Assembly (NCBI GenBank): GCA_027335515.1
Contig: DAHWHT010000189.1
Location: 1-6,805, forward strand
Direction: 5' to 3'
From: Clostridia bacterium
GTDB lineage: Bacteria; Bacillota_E; RBS10-35; JAJYVN01
DNA length: 6,805 bases
Shown here: positions 1 through 5,659 of the stretch, piece by piece
Position numbering within the stretch: the stretch's first letter is position 1
Layout: the number at the start of each line of letters is the position of its first letter
The notes under the pieces: model-generated
What the model saw: the letters and a program-made list of their open reading frames with translations, nothing else
Told to the model about the DNA's origin: nothing
The model's database searches: none
Program-made: the position numbers and the translations under genes

Positions 1-509
1 TCGAGCAGCACATCGGCGTCATCGGCCGTATCATTGATGCGCCGGGTGCCGCAGCGCGGATGGTGGCTGCGATGCAGCGCGAGGTGGCCAGCGTGAAGCG
101 GGCGGTTGCAGGGTTGCCGCGGCCACGGGTGATCTTCTACACCGGCGGCTACATCGCCGGTAGCGGCACGACCATCGGGGAGGTGATCTCCGACGCCGGG
201 GGCACCAATGCCGCCGCGGCCGCTGGGATCAAAGGCTGGGTGAAGACGGGCCGCTCCGAGATCGTCAAGCTCGATCCCGCGGTGATCCTCACCTCGGCGG
301 TGAACGGAAAGCAGGACATCGCCCAAGGAGCCGCAGCCCGACAGGTACAGCACAACCCGGCCTTGAGCAAAGTGCTCGCTGTGCGTCAGCACCAAGTCTG
401 GGACCTGTCGACGCGGGCCAACAGCGATGTCAGCCAGTACATGGCATGGGACATCCAAGACGTGGCGTCCATCCTGCACACCAAGCACGTCAAACCATAC
501 GTGCCGTAG
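1..509 (+). CDS. ABC importer substrate-binding protein (BtuF/FhuD-like), C-terminal part
   Basis: The reading frame is open from the window edge (first full codon at position 3) to the TAG at 507-509, so the 5' end is cut off and 168 residues are visible. The protein resembles the C-terminal half of periplasmic or lipoprotein binding proteins of the Peripla_BP_2 class, which capture cobalamin, haem or ferric siderophores outside the membrane and deliver them to a FecCD-type permease. Visible signs are the linker-helix stretch GRIIDAPGAAARMVAAM, the second-lobe opening VIFYTGGYIAGSGTTIGEVI, the motif DAGGTNAAA, and KLDPAVILTS, which matches the usual 'l.PDVIi' strand. The ATG at 60 is internal, because homology continues upstream of it. 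A FecCD permease and an ATPase start lie about 5 kb downstream on the same strand and probably complete the importer. A corrinoid ligand is inferred from the corrinoid enzymes between them; the sequence does not exclude an iron chelate. Confidence 0.85.
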   Translation, partial: EQHIGVIGRIIDAPGAAARMVAAMQREVASVKRAVAGLPRPRVIFYTGGYIAGSGTTIGEVISDAGGTNAAAAAGIKGWVKTGRSEIVKLDPAVILTSAVNGKQDIAQGAAARQVQHNPALSKVLAVRQHQVWDLSTRANSDVSQYMAWDIQDVASILHTKHVKPYVP

Positions 510-568
510 AAGCGACGGTGCAGCGCGGGGGGGTGCCGCCATCCGAGCCTGGCTTGGCCATCGCTGCC

Positions 569-586
569 GGTGGGAGCGTTTCCACC
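569..586. terminator. Weak hairpin in the convergent spacer
   Basis: GGTGGGA and TTCCACC can pair around a GCGT loop (7 bp including one G-T pair). It sits between the stop of the binding-protein gene at 509 and the stop of the corrinoid-protein gene at 623, where a terminator for either gene would be expected. No T-run follows on either strand, so a Rho-independent role is uncertain. The rest of 510-622 shows nothing else. Confidence 0.25.
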
Positions 587-622
587 CACTACGCCCGCGC
601 TGCAGGGGCCATCGTCAGATGA

Positions 623-1267
623 TCAGTCTCTGGCCAAGCGCGCCAGGACCTCCTTGGCCTTATCCACGGCGCTGGCGGCATCCGGTGCGTAGCCATCCGC
701 CCCGATCTCGTCGGCATAGGCTTGGGTCAAGGGGGCGCCGCCTACCAGCACCCCGACGCGCGGGCGAAGCCCTGCCGCATCCAGCGCAACGATGGTGTCC
801 CGCATGGCGGGCATGGTGGTGGTCAGCAAGGCGGAGAGGCAGACCAGACGCGCACCGTGCTCCTTCACTGCGGTCACGATGCGTTCGGGGGGACAATCCA
901 CCCCGACGTCGACGATCTCGAAGCCGGCGCCCTCCAGCATCATGAGCACCAAGTTCTTGCCGATGTCGTGCAGATCGCCCTGCACCGTGGCACCGACGAT
1001 GCGCGCCAAGGGCTCCACTTTCGCCGCCACGAGCTCCGGTCGCAGGACTTCCATACAGGCCTTCATCGCCCGCGCGGCCATCAGCATTTCGGGCACGTAA
1101 TACTCGCGCCGCCTGAACAGGTCGCCTACCGTGGCCATGGCGGGGATAAGCGCCTCTTCCAATAGCCGCCGGGCCGGGATCCCCGCGGATAGCCCTGCCC
1201 GCGTTGCCGCCGTGGCCCCGACCCGGTCGCCTTCCACCACCGCAGTCTGCAGGGAACCGATGTCCAT
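623..1267 (-). CDS. mtaC: MtaC-type corrinoid carrier protein of a methyltransferase system
   Basis: This is a 214-residue cytoplasmic cobalamin-carrying protein of the MtaC/MtbC/MttC family. Such proteins accept a methyl group on Co(I) from a substrate-specific methyltransferase and pass it to a second methyltransferase. Residues about 5-85 form the helical cap domain (B12-binding 2). Residues about 88-210 form the Rossmann-like B12 domain. The base-off/His-on motif is GDLHDIG, with H100 as the predicted lower cobalt ligand. It is followed by the S145-A-L147 motif and the GG pair at 176-177 (VLVGGAP). The frame stays open to 1393, but ATG 1267 is chosen: MDIGSLQTAVVEGD matches the usual start of these proteins, and the 42 extra residues are low-complexity Arg/Ala partly encoded by a tandem repeat. 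No good Shine-Dalgarno is visible. The gene is convergent with the binding protein and divergent from RACE. Assignment to the methanol system rests on the nearby MtaB; the family alone does not distinguish MtaC from methylamine or methoxy-aromatic homologues. Confidence 0.88.
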   Translation of the reverse strand: MDIGSLQTAVVEGDRVGATAATRAGLSAGIPARRLLEEALIPAMATVGDLFRRREYYVPEMLMAARAMKACMEVLRPELVAAKVEPLARIVGATVQGDLHDIGKNLVLMMLEGAGFEIVDVGVDCPPERIVTAVKEHGARLVCLSALLTTTMPAMRDTIVALDAAGLRPRVGVLVGGAPLTQAYADEIGADGYAPDAASAVDKAKEVLARLARD

Positions 1268-1318
1268 GACTGCTGTAAGTGCGGGGCTCCGTCGCCCGCG
1301 CACCCTTCCCCCCCTACC

Positions 1319-1354
1319 TTGTCTTGCCTCCGCACGTTGTCTTGCCTCCGCTCG
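1319..1354. repeat. 18-bp tandem direct repeat, two copies
   Basis: TTGTCTTGCCTCCGCACG at 1319-1336 is followed directly by TTGTCTTGCCTCCGCTCG at 1337-1354, giving 17 of 18 identical bases. It lies 52-87 bp upstream of the corrinoid-protein start as read on the minus strand. That position and the 18-bp period fit a direct-repeat regulator site, but it could equally be a small duplication. Confidence 0.8.
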
Positions 1355-1602
1355 CGGCCGCGGAGTGGCGCCGGCGGCGGCACGCAATCCCACGCGCCCG
1401 CCGGCACGTTCGCTGCCAAGCTGTCCAGGCGAGTGTTGTTATCGACCCCCCGAAGACTTCCTTCTCCGTTGGATCCGGTTGAACTGCCGACGCGCCCACA
1501 ACGGACCGTCGGGCGTTCGGAGGTGGCCGACTGGACTGCGCCTGGCATCCCATCGGGCCTGCCTCACGCCCAGCGCAACCGCCGGATGGTGGGTCGGAAG
1601 AA

Positions 1603-1626
1603 CGCCTAAAGGCGCATGTATTGCGC
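1603..1626 (+). other. Two overlapping inverted repeats (possible operator or RNA switch element)
   Basis: CGCC-TAAA-GGCG (1603-1614) and GCGCA-TGTAT-TGCGC (1612-1626) share bases 1612-1614, so only one could fold at a time in an RNA. They lie about 130 bp upstream of the RACE start. Function is unknown; they could be an operator, an untranslated-leader structure or chance in GC-rich DNA. Confidence 0.4.
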
Positions 1627-1705
1627 TCCAGACGATCTCGGCAGGGTCGAATGCCCACCTGGCGAACGCGTCGCCCACACCGTGGCCGTGACACCCAGCC
1701 CCCGA

Positions 1706-1716
1706 CCTGGGCCAGG
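1706..1716. other. Palindrome CCTGGGCCAGG upstream of the RACE gene
   Basis: A perfect 5+1+5 palindrome ends 41 bp before the chosen RACE start. A one-base centre cannot form an RNA loop without losing pairs, so a protein-binding site is the only likely role. In sequence this GC-rich it may be chance. Confidence 0.25.
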
Positions 1717-1740
1717 CGAACGGGATACTGGTGCGGGCAG

Positions 1741-1746
1741 AAGGAG
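1741..1746 (+). promoter_or_regulatory. Ribosome binding site that sets the RACE start
   Basis: AAGGAG at 1741-1746 lies 11 bases before ATG 1758. The other candidate start, GTG 1731, is upstream of this site and has no Shine-Dalgarno of its own, so ATG 1758 is preferred. Confidence 0.6.
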
Positions 1747-1757
1747 ACGGGACGGTT

Positions 1758-3686
1758 ATGGCCGAGGCGGAGGACGCGGGCGCGCCTTTGCAAACCGAAG
1801 TCGGAACCGCCCGCTTGGACGGTTCCGCCGCCCCCGACGGTCTGTCGCTCGCCATGGTGGAGGTCCGCTTTCTCCCGCTGGGGACGTCGGCGCGCATCCC
1901 GGCGGGGACCGTCGTCCTGGATGCGGCGGCGGAAGCGGCCATTGCCCTGGAGGCCCCATGCGGTGGGCGCAAGTTGTGCGGTAAGTGTCGCGTGGCGTTC
2001 GTGGGGGACCCGCCAGTCCCGACGGCGGTGGAGCGGGAATTGATCAGCGCCGGAGACTTGGCGGCCGGAGTGCGGCTGGCGTGCCGCGCGCGACTTGGAA
2101 CGGATGCCACGTTGCGGCTGCTGCCGCCGGCGCGGGTGGACTGGTGGAAGATGGCGGCGACCGATCTGGCCGGGGTTGAACCGGACCCCTGCGTCCATAC
2201 GGTGCGCTGCCGACTGCAGGCGGCAACGCTGCGCTCCCCTGTCGCGCTCACGACCCGATTGCGCCAGGAGGTAGGGGCGTTAGGCCTCCCGCTGGCGGTG
2301 CTGCGCGGCTTGTCCGCAGCCGGTGGAGCGGCGGCGGACGGCGAGGCGCTGCAGGTGGTGGTGGTCGGCGAGGACGTTGTGGACGTTCGGCCTTGCGCCG
2401 GCGGAGCCGCGTCCGCGCCACCCTTGCACGGGGTGGCCGTGGATATCGGCACGACGACGATCGTCGGCTACCTGATGGACCTCCGCAGTGGCCAGCAACT
2501 CGCGGCGGCGTCGGTGATGAACCCCCAGGCGTCCTTTGGGGCCGACATCATCTCGCGCTTGCACGCGATCCTGGATGATCGGCACAACCTGACGCGGCTG
2601 CGTGATCTGGTGGTGGGTGCCGTTGCCCGCATCATCGTGCGGGCGTGTCGCGAGGCGGGGTGCCAGCCGGAGTCGGTGTATGAGGTGACCGTCGCCGCCA
2701 ACACCTGCATGCACCACCTCTTCCTGGGCCTGGATGCCTCATCCCTGGCCGTCTCTCCCTTCGCCCCGGTGGTAACCGAGGCGTTGGACTTGCCCGCAGC
2801 CGACGTTGGCCTGCCGATCCACCCGCGCGGCCGCGTCTATGTGCTGCCCAACGTGGCGGGCTTCGTCGGGGCCGATGCCGTTGCCGGCCTGCTGGCCAGC
2901 GGTCTCGCGCACGACGACCGCTGGCGGTTGTTCCTGGACATCGGTACCAACGCCGAGATCGTTCTGGGGCGGAGGGGACGATTGCTGGCCTGCTCCGCGG
3001 CTGCGGGTCCGGCCTTCGAGGGCGGCAACATCTCGTGCGGCACCGTGGCCCGAGACGGGGCGGTGAGCCGCGTGCGCTGGGAGGGCGGCCAACTGCGCGT
3101 CGAGACGGTCGGCGGCTCGGCAGCGACGGGAGTCTGCGGTTCGGGGCTGATTGACGCTGTGTGCGCGTTGGTGGATTTGGGCGTCATCCTGCCCAGCGGG
3201 CTGCTGCAGCCTCCAGAGCGGTGGTCCGCGGCGGCACGCGCCGGGGTGCGGTGGGCCGGACCGCCCGGTGGCGTGGTGCTGGCGGATGCCGACCGCCGCG
3301 TGGTGCTTACCCAGGGGGATATCCGCCAACTGCAGCTTGCCAAGGGGGCCGTGCGGGCCGCCTGTGAGATCCTGCTGCGGACCGCCGGCATTGAAGCGAC
3401 TGACTTGGGCGAGGTGCTCCTGGGGGGTGCCTTCGGGAACTACCTGGACCCGGGCAGTGCGCTGGAACTCGGGCTGTTGCCGGCCGTGCCCCCACAGGCG
3501 GTGCGCAGCATCGGCAACGCCTCCGGCACCGGCGCCAAGCTGGCCCTGATGGTGCGTTCCGCCCGCGAGGAGGCCACCATCCTGCGCGATGCGGTGGAGT
3601 ATGTGGAGCTGTCCGTCCATCCTGAGTTCCAAGCCGTCTTCATGGAAGCCTTGGCCCTGGGATGCGAGGACCGCCAGGGTTGTTAG
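1758..3686 (+). CDS. RACE protein: ferredoxin-ASKHA ATPase that reductively reactivates corrinoid proteins
   Basis: This 642-residue protein uses ATP hydrolysis and a low-potential electron to return inactive Co(II) corrinoid proteins to Co(I). It belongs to the bacterial RACE/DUF4445 family (RamA-like in role, though archaeal RamA has a different architecture). Residues about 34-125 are a 2Fe-2S ferredoxin domain with ligands C68, C74, C77 and C109 (CGGRKLCGKCRV, then LACRA). A variable middle region follows. From about residue 225 comes the ASKHA nucleotide-binding domain, with GVAVDIGTTTIVGY (first phosphate motif, D229), FLDIGTNAEIVLG (second, D394), GVCGSGLIDAV and LLGGAFGNYLDP (556-565). 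The usual C-terminal pattern EFQAVFMEALAL is present, so the protein is complete. About 33 residues precede the ferredoxin fold and look unstructured; ATG 1854 is a possible shorter start. It diverges from mtaC, its likely target, and lies upstream of mtaB on the same strand. Confidence 0.93.
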   Translation: MAEAEDAGAPLQTEVGTARLDGSAAPDGLSLAMVEVRFLPLGTSARIPAGTVVLDAAAEAAIALEAPCGGRKLCGKCRVAFVGDPPVPTAVERELISAGDLAAGVRLACRARLGTDATLRLLPPARVDWWKMAATDLAGVEPDPCVHTVRCRLQAATLRSPVALTTRLRQEVGALGLPLAVLRGLSAAGGAAADGEALQVVVVGEDVVDVRPCAGGAASAPPLHGVAVDIGTTTIVGYLMDLRSGQQLAAASVMNPQASFGADIISRLHAILDDRHNLTRLRDLVVGAVARIIVRACREAGCQPESVYEVTVAANTCMHHLFLGLDASSLAVSPFAPVVTEALDLPAADVGLPIHPRGRVYVLPNVAGFVGADAVAGLLASGLAHDDRWRLFLDIGTNAEIVLGRRGRLLACSAAAGPAFEGGNISCGTVARDGAVSRVRWEGGQLRVETVGGSAATGVCGSGLIDAVCALVDLGVILPSGLLQPPERWSAAARAGVRWAGPPGGVVLADADRRVVLTQGDIRQLQLAKGAVRAACEILLRTAGIEATDLGEVLLGGAFGNYLDPGSALELGLLPAVPPQAVRSIGNASGTGAKLALMVRSAREEATILRDAVEYVELSVHPEFQAVFMEALALGCEDRQGC

Positions 3687-3734
3687 TTGCTAGGTGGGAT
3701 ATGGCCGTTTAGGTCCTATTGTGAGGGTGTTTGC

Positions 3735-3811
3735 GTGAAACTGTCCGACTTGCGCGACAGAGCGGCATCACCCACAAGACGGCCTGGGAGTGGTGGAAGG
3801 CCGGGAAACTG
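3735..3811 (+). pseudogene. tnpA fragment, IS607-family serine transposase N-terminus, frameshifted
   Basis: The sequence starts at GTG 3735 after a visible ribosome site (GAGGG, 3723-3727, 7 bases upstream). It reads VKLSD, then loses one base: codon 6, a tyrosine or phenylalanine codon in relatives, is only TT (3750-3751). From GCG 3752 the next frame reads ARQSGITHKTAWEWWKAGKL. Together these give the MerR-like helix-turn-helix start that is typical of IS607 TnpA. Similarity stops near 3811, so the serine-recombinase catalytic domain is absent. The identification comes from recalled family consensus, not a search. Confidence 0.75.
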
Positions 3812-3815
3812 CTAA

Positions 3816-4084
3816 GGTTGTGTCTGGTACGTGTACAACTGGGGACTCGCATGGCGTACCGAGGCATGGTTTGAGCGCCGCGAGCGCGTCGAGCGTGCCG
3901 AGACGGATCGGCTCCTGGTCTGGATGAAGAACGGTCTGGAGAACTCCCGCTTGGCCGGTGTTTCGTTCGTTCCGCTTCAACAAGCCCTGCGACATGTCAA
4001 CGTAGCGTTCGTCAACTTTTTGCGGGACGCGTCAAGGATTCGCGTTTCCACCGGCAGCACTCTCACCAGAGTGTCAAGGTGTGA
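3816..4084 (+). pseudogene. tnpB fragment, N-terminal part only, frameshifted
   Basis: From 3816 the frame reads GCVWYVYNWGLAWRTEAW, then AETDRLLVWMKN, VSFVPLQQALRHVNVAF and VNF. This matches the N-terminal half of TnpB, the RNA-guided nuclease of IS605/IS607 elements. A one-base loss in the T-run at 4017-4021 (five T where two Phe codons need six) moves the frame. From GCG 4022 it continues AGRVKDSRFHRQHSHQSVKV to TGA 4082-4084, equivalent to the usual 'FFAGRAKYPRFK' stretch. The first roughly 25 codons and the whole RuvC-like and zinc-finger C-terminal region are missing, so no nuclease can be made. An open frame from 3831 to 4100 (89 codons) is a surviving piece of this gene and is unlikely to be a separate small protein. 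Confidence 0.8.
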
Positions 4085-4102
4085 AGGTGTCAAGTTGTGA
4101 AG
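4071..4102. repeat. Four tandem copies of an 8-bp unit (GTGTSAAG)
   Basis: GTGTCAAG, GTGTGAAG, GTGTCAAG and TTGTGAAG follow one another without gaps. They can also be read as two 16-bp copies with 15 of 16 bases identical. The array overlaps the end of the tnpB fragment and ends 92 bp before the mtaB start. Confidence 0.85.
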
Positions 4103-4194
4103 GTACACGCGAGCTATCGGTTCTGCGCACCCGGCGTATCCCAGAAGTGTTGCTCCACTGGGCTCAAGCGAATCGCAACGGTGGGTGGTGCGGG

Positions 4195-5601
4195 ATGGGC
4201 GATGCCAGTGGGCCAGCTAGACGGCGTTATCGGAAAATGGCATATCGCTCCTGGCAGGACGCGACCTATGGCCGTGCCCTGTTTCCGGTGTGCTGTGGGC
4301 GTGGTTTGGTGGTCGGCGGGGGCCTGGTCTATCCCGAGATCAACTTCACCTTACCGACGATGGCCGTGACTGCCAGTAGCTTGGGCGAGGCATTGGCCCA
4401 GTTTCGGGGGATGACGGCGGCCTGTCTGGAGCGCGCCGCCGCCCTGCAGGTACCCGGCGTGGTGGTGGAAATCGAGCATGTCTTCGAGTTCACCGCCCAC
4501 CCGGAGTGGGGCGAGGCCCTGACCGCGGAGGTTCGGGCAGAGCTGGATCGGTTCCACGCGGCCCATGGCATCGCGTGTGCCCTGCGGGTCACGGTGGCGG
4601 ATATCCGCGACCGGGTGCGTCCACCGCGGCGACGCAGCGGAGCGGAATTGGAGGCGATGCTGGAGAGCTTCCGCAGGTGTGCCAGTGCCGGGGCAGACAT
4701 CCTGTCGATCGAGTCCACCGGCGGCAAGGAGCTCTCCGATCCGGCCATCATGGCCTGCGATCTGCCAGCCATCCTGCTGGCCGTGGGTGTTCTGGGCAGT
4801 CGCGACGTCGCCTTTCTCTGGCCGCAAATCCGCACCCTGGCCGAGTCCCACGGGCGGGTGGCGGGTGGAGACACGGCTTGCGCACAGGCCAACACCGCCA
4901 TGCGCTTGGCGGGGATGGGCTACGTTCCCGAGGTGTTCGCCGCGCTGGTCCGAGCGGTCTCCGCCGCGCGTTCCCTGACGGCCTTTGAATGCGGTGCCCG
5001 CGGGCCGGGCAAGGACTGCGGGTACGAAGGGGTGATCACCAAGCTGGTGACGGGGATGCCGGTGTCCCTGGAGGGCAAGACCAGCGCCTGCGCCCACTCC
5101 AGCCCGATGGGTAACGTGACGGCTGCTTTGGCCGACCTGTGGAGCAACGAGTCTGTGCAGAATGTGCGCTTGCTCGGCGGGGACGCGCCCGTGGTGTTGA
5201 CGGAGATGCTGGCCTATGACTGTCGCCTGTTGAACGCGGCGACGGCCACCGGCCAGGCGCCGCTCCTGCGCGATCTGCTCGTCTCATCCGATGCGGTCCA
5301 CAGTCCTCAGGCATTCGTCCTGACGCCGGAGACGGCGTTCGCGATCGGCCAGGCCATAGTCTCGGCACCCCAAGACGTTGACCCGGACTACGCCCGGGCC
5401 CTCCGGGCCGCGGAAGTGGCGGCCGAGCGGATGGTGGCCGGCCCGCTGCAACTGTCGCCGCGAGAAGCGCGCTGGCTGGACGGCTTCCGGCGCTCCCTGG
5501 ATGGCTTGCCGGCGGATGCTGACGCCTTGTGGCAGCGCCTCGAAGGTGACTACGCGGGAACGGTTGCTATGGCGGAGTATGCGCCTTTGGGCGGAGGCTG
5601 A
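4195..5601 (+). CDS. mtaB: MtaB, methanol:corrinoid protein Co-methyltransferase
   Basis: This cytoplasmic zinc enzyme of 468 residues cleaves the C-O bond of methanol and methylates the Co(I) corrinoid on MtaC. It aligns from end to end with Methanosarcina barkeri MtaB (about 461 residues). Shared blocks include RYRKMAY near the start, VYPEINF, EIEHVFEF, ALRVTVADIRD, ADILSIESTGGKE, GGDTACAQANTAM, ARGPGKDCGYEG, MPVSLEGKTSACAHS and LWSNESV. The zinc ligands of the archaeal enzyme (E164, C220, C269) correspond to E173, C229 and C275, so catalysis should be possible. The frame is open back to 4081, but that extension crosses the transposon repeat and has no family similarity. ATG 4195 gives the expected length; only a weak GGTGG at 4184-4188 precedes it. 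The gene is on the same strand as RACE, 508 bp downstream across an insertion-sequence remnant, and 58 bp upstream of the permease gene. Confidence 0.95.
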   Translation: MGDASGPARRRYRKMAYRSWQDATYGRALFPVCCGRGLVVGGGLVYPEINFTLPTMAVTASSLGEALAQFRGMTAACLERAAALQVPGVVVEIEHVFEFTAHPEWGEALTAEVRAELDRFHAAHGIACALRVTVADIRDRVRPPRRRSGAELEAMLESFRRCASAGADILSIESTGGKELSDPAIMACDLPAILLAVGVLGSRDVAFLWPQIRTLAESHGRVAGGDTACAQANTAMRLAGMGYVPEVFAALVRAVSAARSLTAFECGARGPGKDCGYEGVITKLVTGMPVSLEGKTSACAHSSPMGNVTAALADLWSNESVQNVRLLGGDAPVVLTEMLAYDCRLLNAATATGQAPLLRDLLVSSDAVHSPQAFVLTPETAFAIGQAIVSAPQDVDPDYARALRAAEVAAERMVAGPLQLSPREARWLDGFRRSLDGLPADADALWQRLEGDYAGTVAMAEYAPLGGG

Positions 5602-5648
5602 TCGCCAGCAACTCACGCCGTGGCCACTGGTCGGAATTGGCTTGTTGC

Positions 5649-5653
5649 GGAGG
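5649..5653 (+). promoter_or_regulatory. Ribosome binding site for the permease gene
   Basis: GGAGG lies 6 bases before ATG 5660. It settles the start, because the frame is open back to 5378 but that part lies inside mtaB in another frame. The remaining mtaB-permease spacer (5602-5648) shows no terminator. Confidence 0.7.
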
Positions 5654-5659
5654 CCGGTC

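Larger units (their letters stand above)
1268..1757. promoter_or_regulatory. Divergent intergenic control region between mtaC and RACE genes
   Basis: About 490 bp separates the diverging starts of the corrinoid protein and the RACE protein, so promoters for both should lie here. I saw no convincing -35/-10 pair on either strand. The region holds an 18-bp tandem repeat (1319-1354), two overlapping inverted repeats (1603-1626) and a CCTGG-G-CCAGG palindrome (1706-1716). Open frames cross it on both strands, but their translations are Arg/Pro-rich and resemble no family I know. I found no tRNA and no cobalamin-riboswitch core. Confidence 0.5.
3687..4194 (+). mobile_element. Spacer with the remnant of an IS607-type insertion sequence
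   Basis: The 508 bp between the RACE stop and the mtaB start hold no intact gene. Within it, 3735-3811 matches the start of an IS607-family serine transposase and 3816-4084 matches the N-terminal part of TnpB. The element is dead: the two genes are fused by an internal deletion, both are frameshifted, and the rest of tnpB is gone. True element ends cannot be set, because IS607 elements lack terminal inverted repeats and target duplications. The stretches 3687-3720 and 4103-4194 show nothing I recognise. Confidence 0.75.

Noticed and set aside
427..945. Plus-strand open frame across the end of the binding protein and the corrinoid gene
   Set aside because: It is Arg/Pro/His-rich, overlaps two supported genes in other frames and has no recognisable motif.
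1268..1393. 42-residue N-terminal extension of the corrinoid protein
   Set aside because: It is low-complexity, partly made of a tandem DNA repeat, and the family normally starts at the equivalent of ATG 1267.
1640..1662. T-arm-like sequence GCAGGGTCGAATGCCC suggesting a tRNA
   Set aside because: The loop lacks the TTCRA pattern in the right register, and no acceptor, D or anticodon stems fit around it.
1440..1757. Possible cobalamin riboswitch controlling RACE or mtaC
   Set aside because: I looked on both strands for the B12-box and the conserved core (GCCACTG-like and AGYCAGGAGACCTGCC-like stretches) and found no ordered set. A GCCACTG at about 5622 is isolated in a 58-bp spacer too short for the aptamer.
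1439..2452. Long minus-strand open frame across the gap and the RACE gene (also 1314-2198, 2739-3632 and 5284-6132 on the minus strand)
   Set aside because: They lie opposite well-supported genes. Their products are rich in Arg, Pro, Ala, Ser and His without motifs, as expected from shadow frames in GC-rich DNA.
3831..4100. Independent 89-residue small protein
   Set aside because: Its sequence matches the N-terminal part of TnpB, the match extends upstream to 3816, and it continues downstream in another frame, so it is a transposase fragment.
5378..5659. 94-residue N-terminal extension of the permease
   Set aside because: It overlaps the mtaB coding region in another frame, has no membrane segment or family similarity, and a strong GGAGG precedes ATG 5660.
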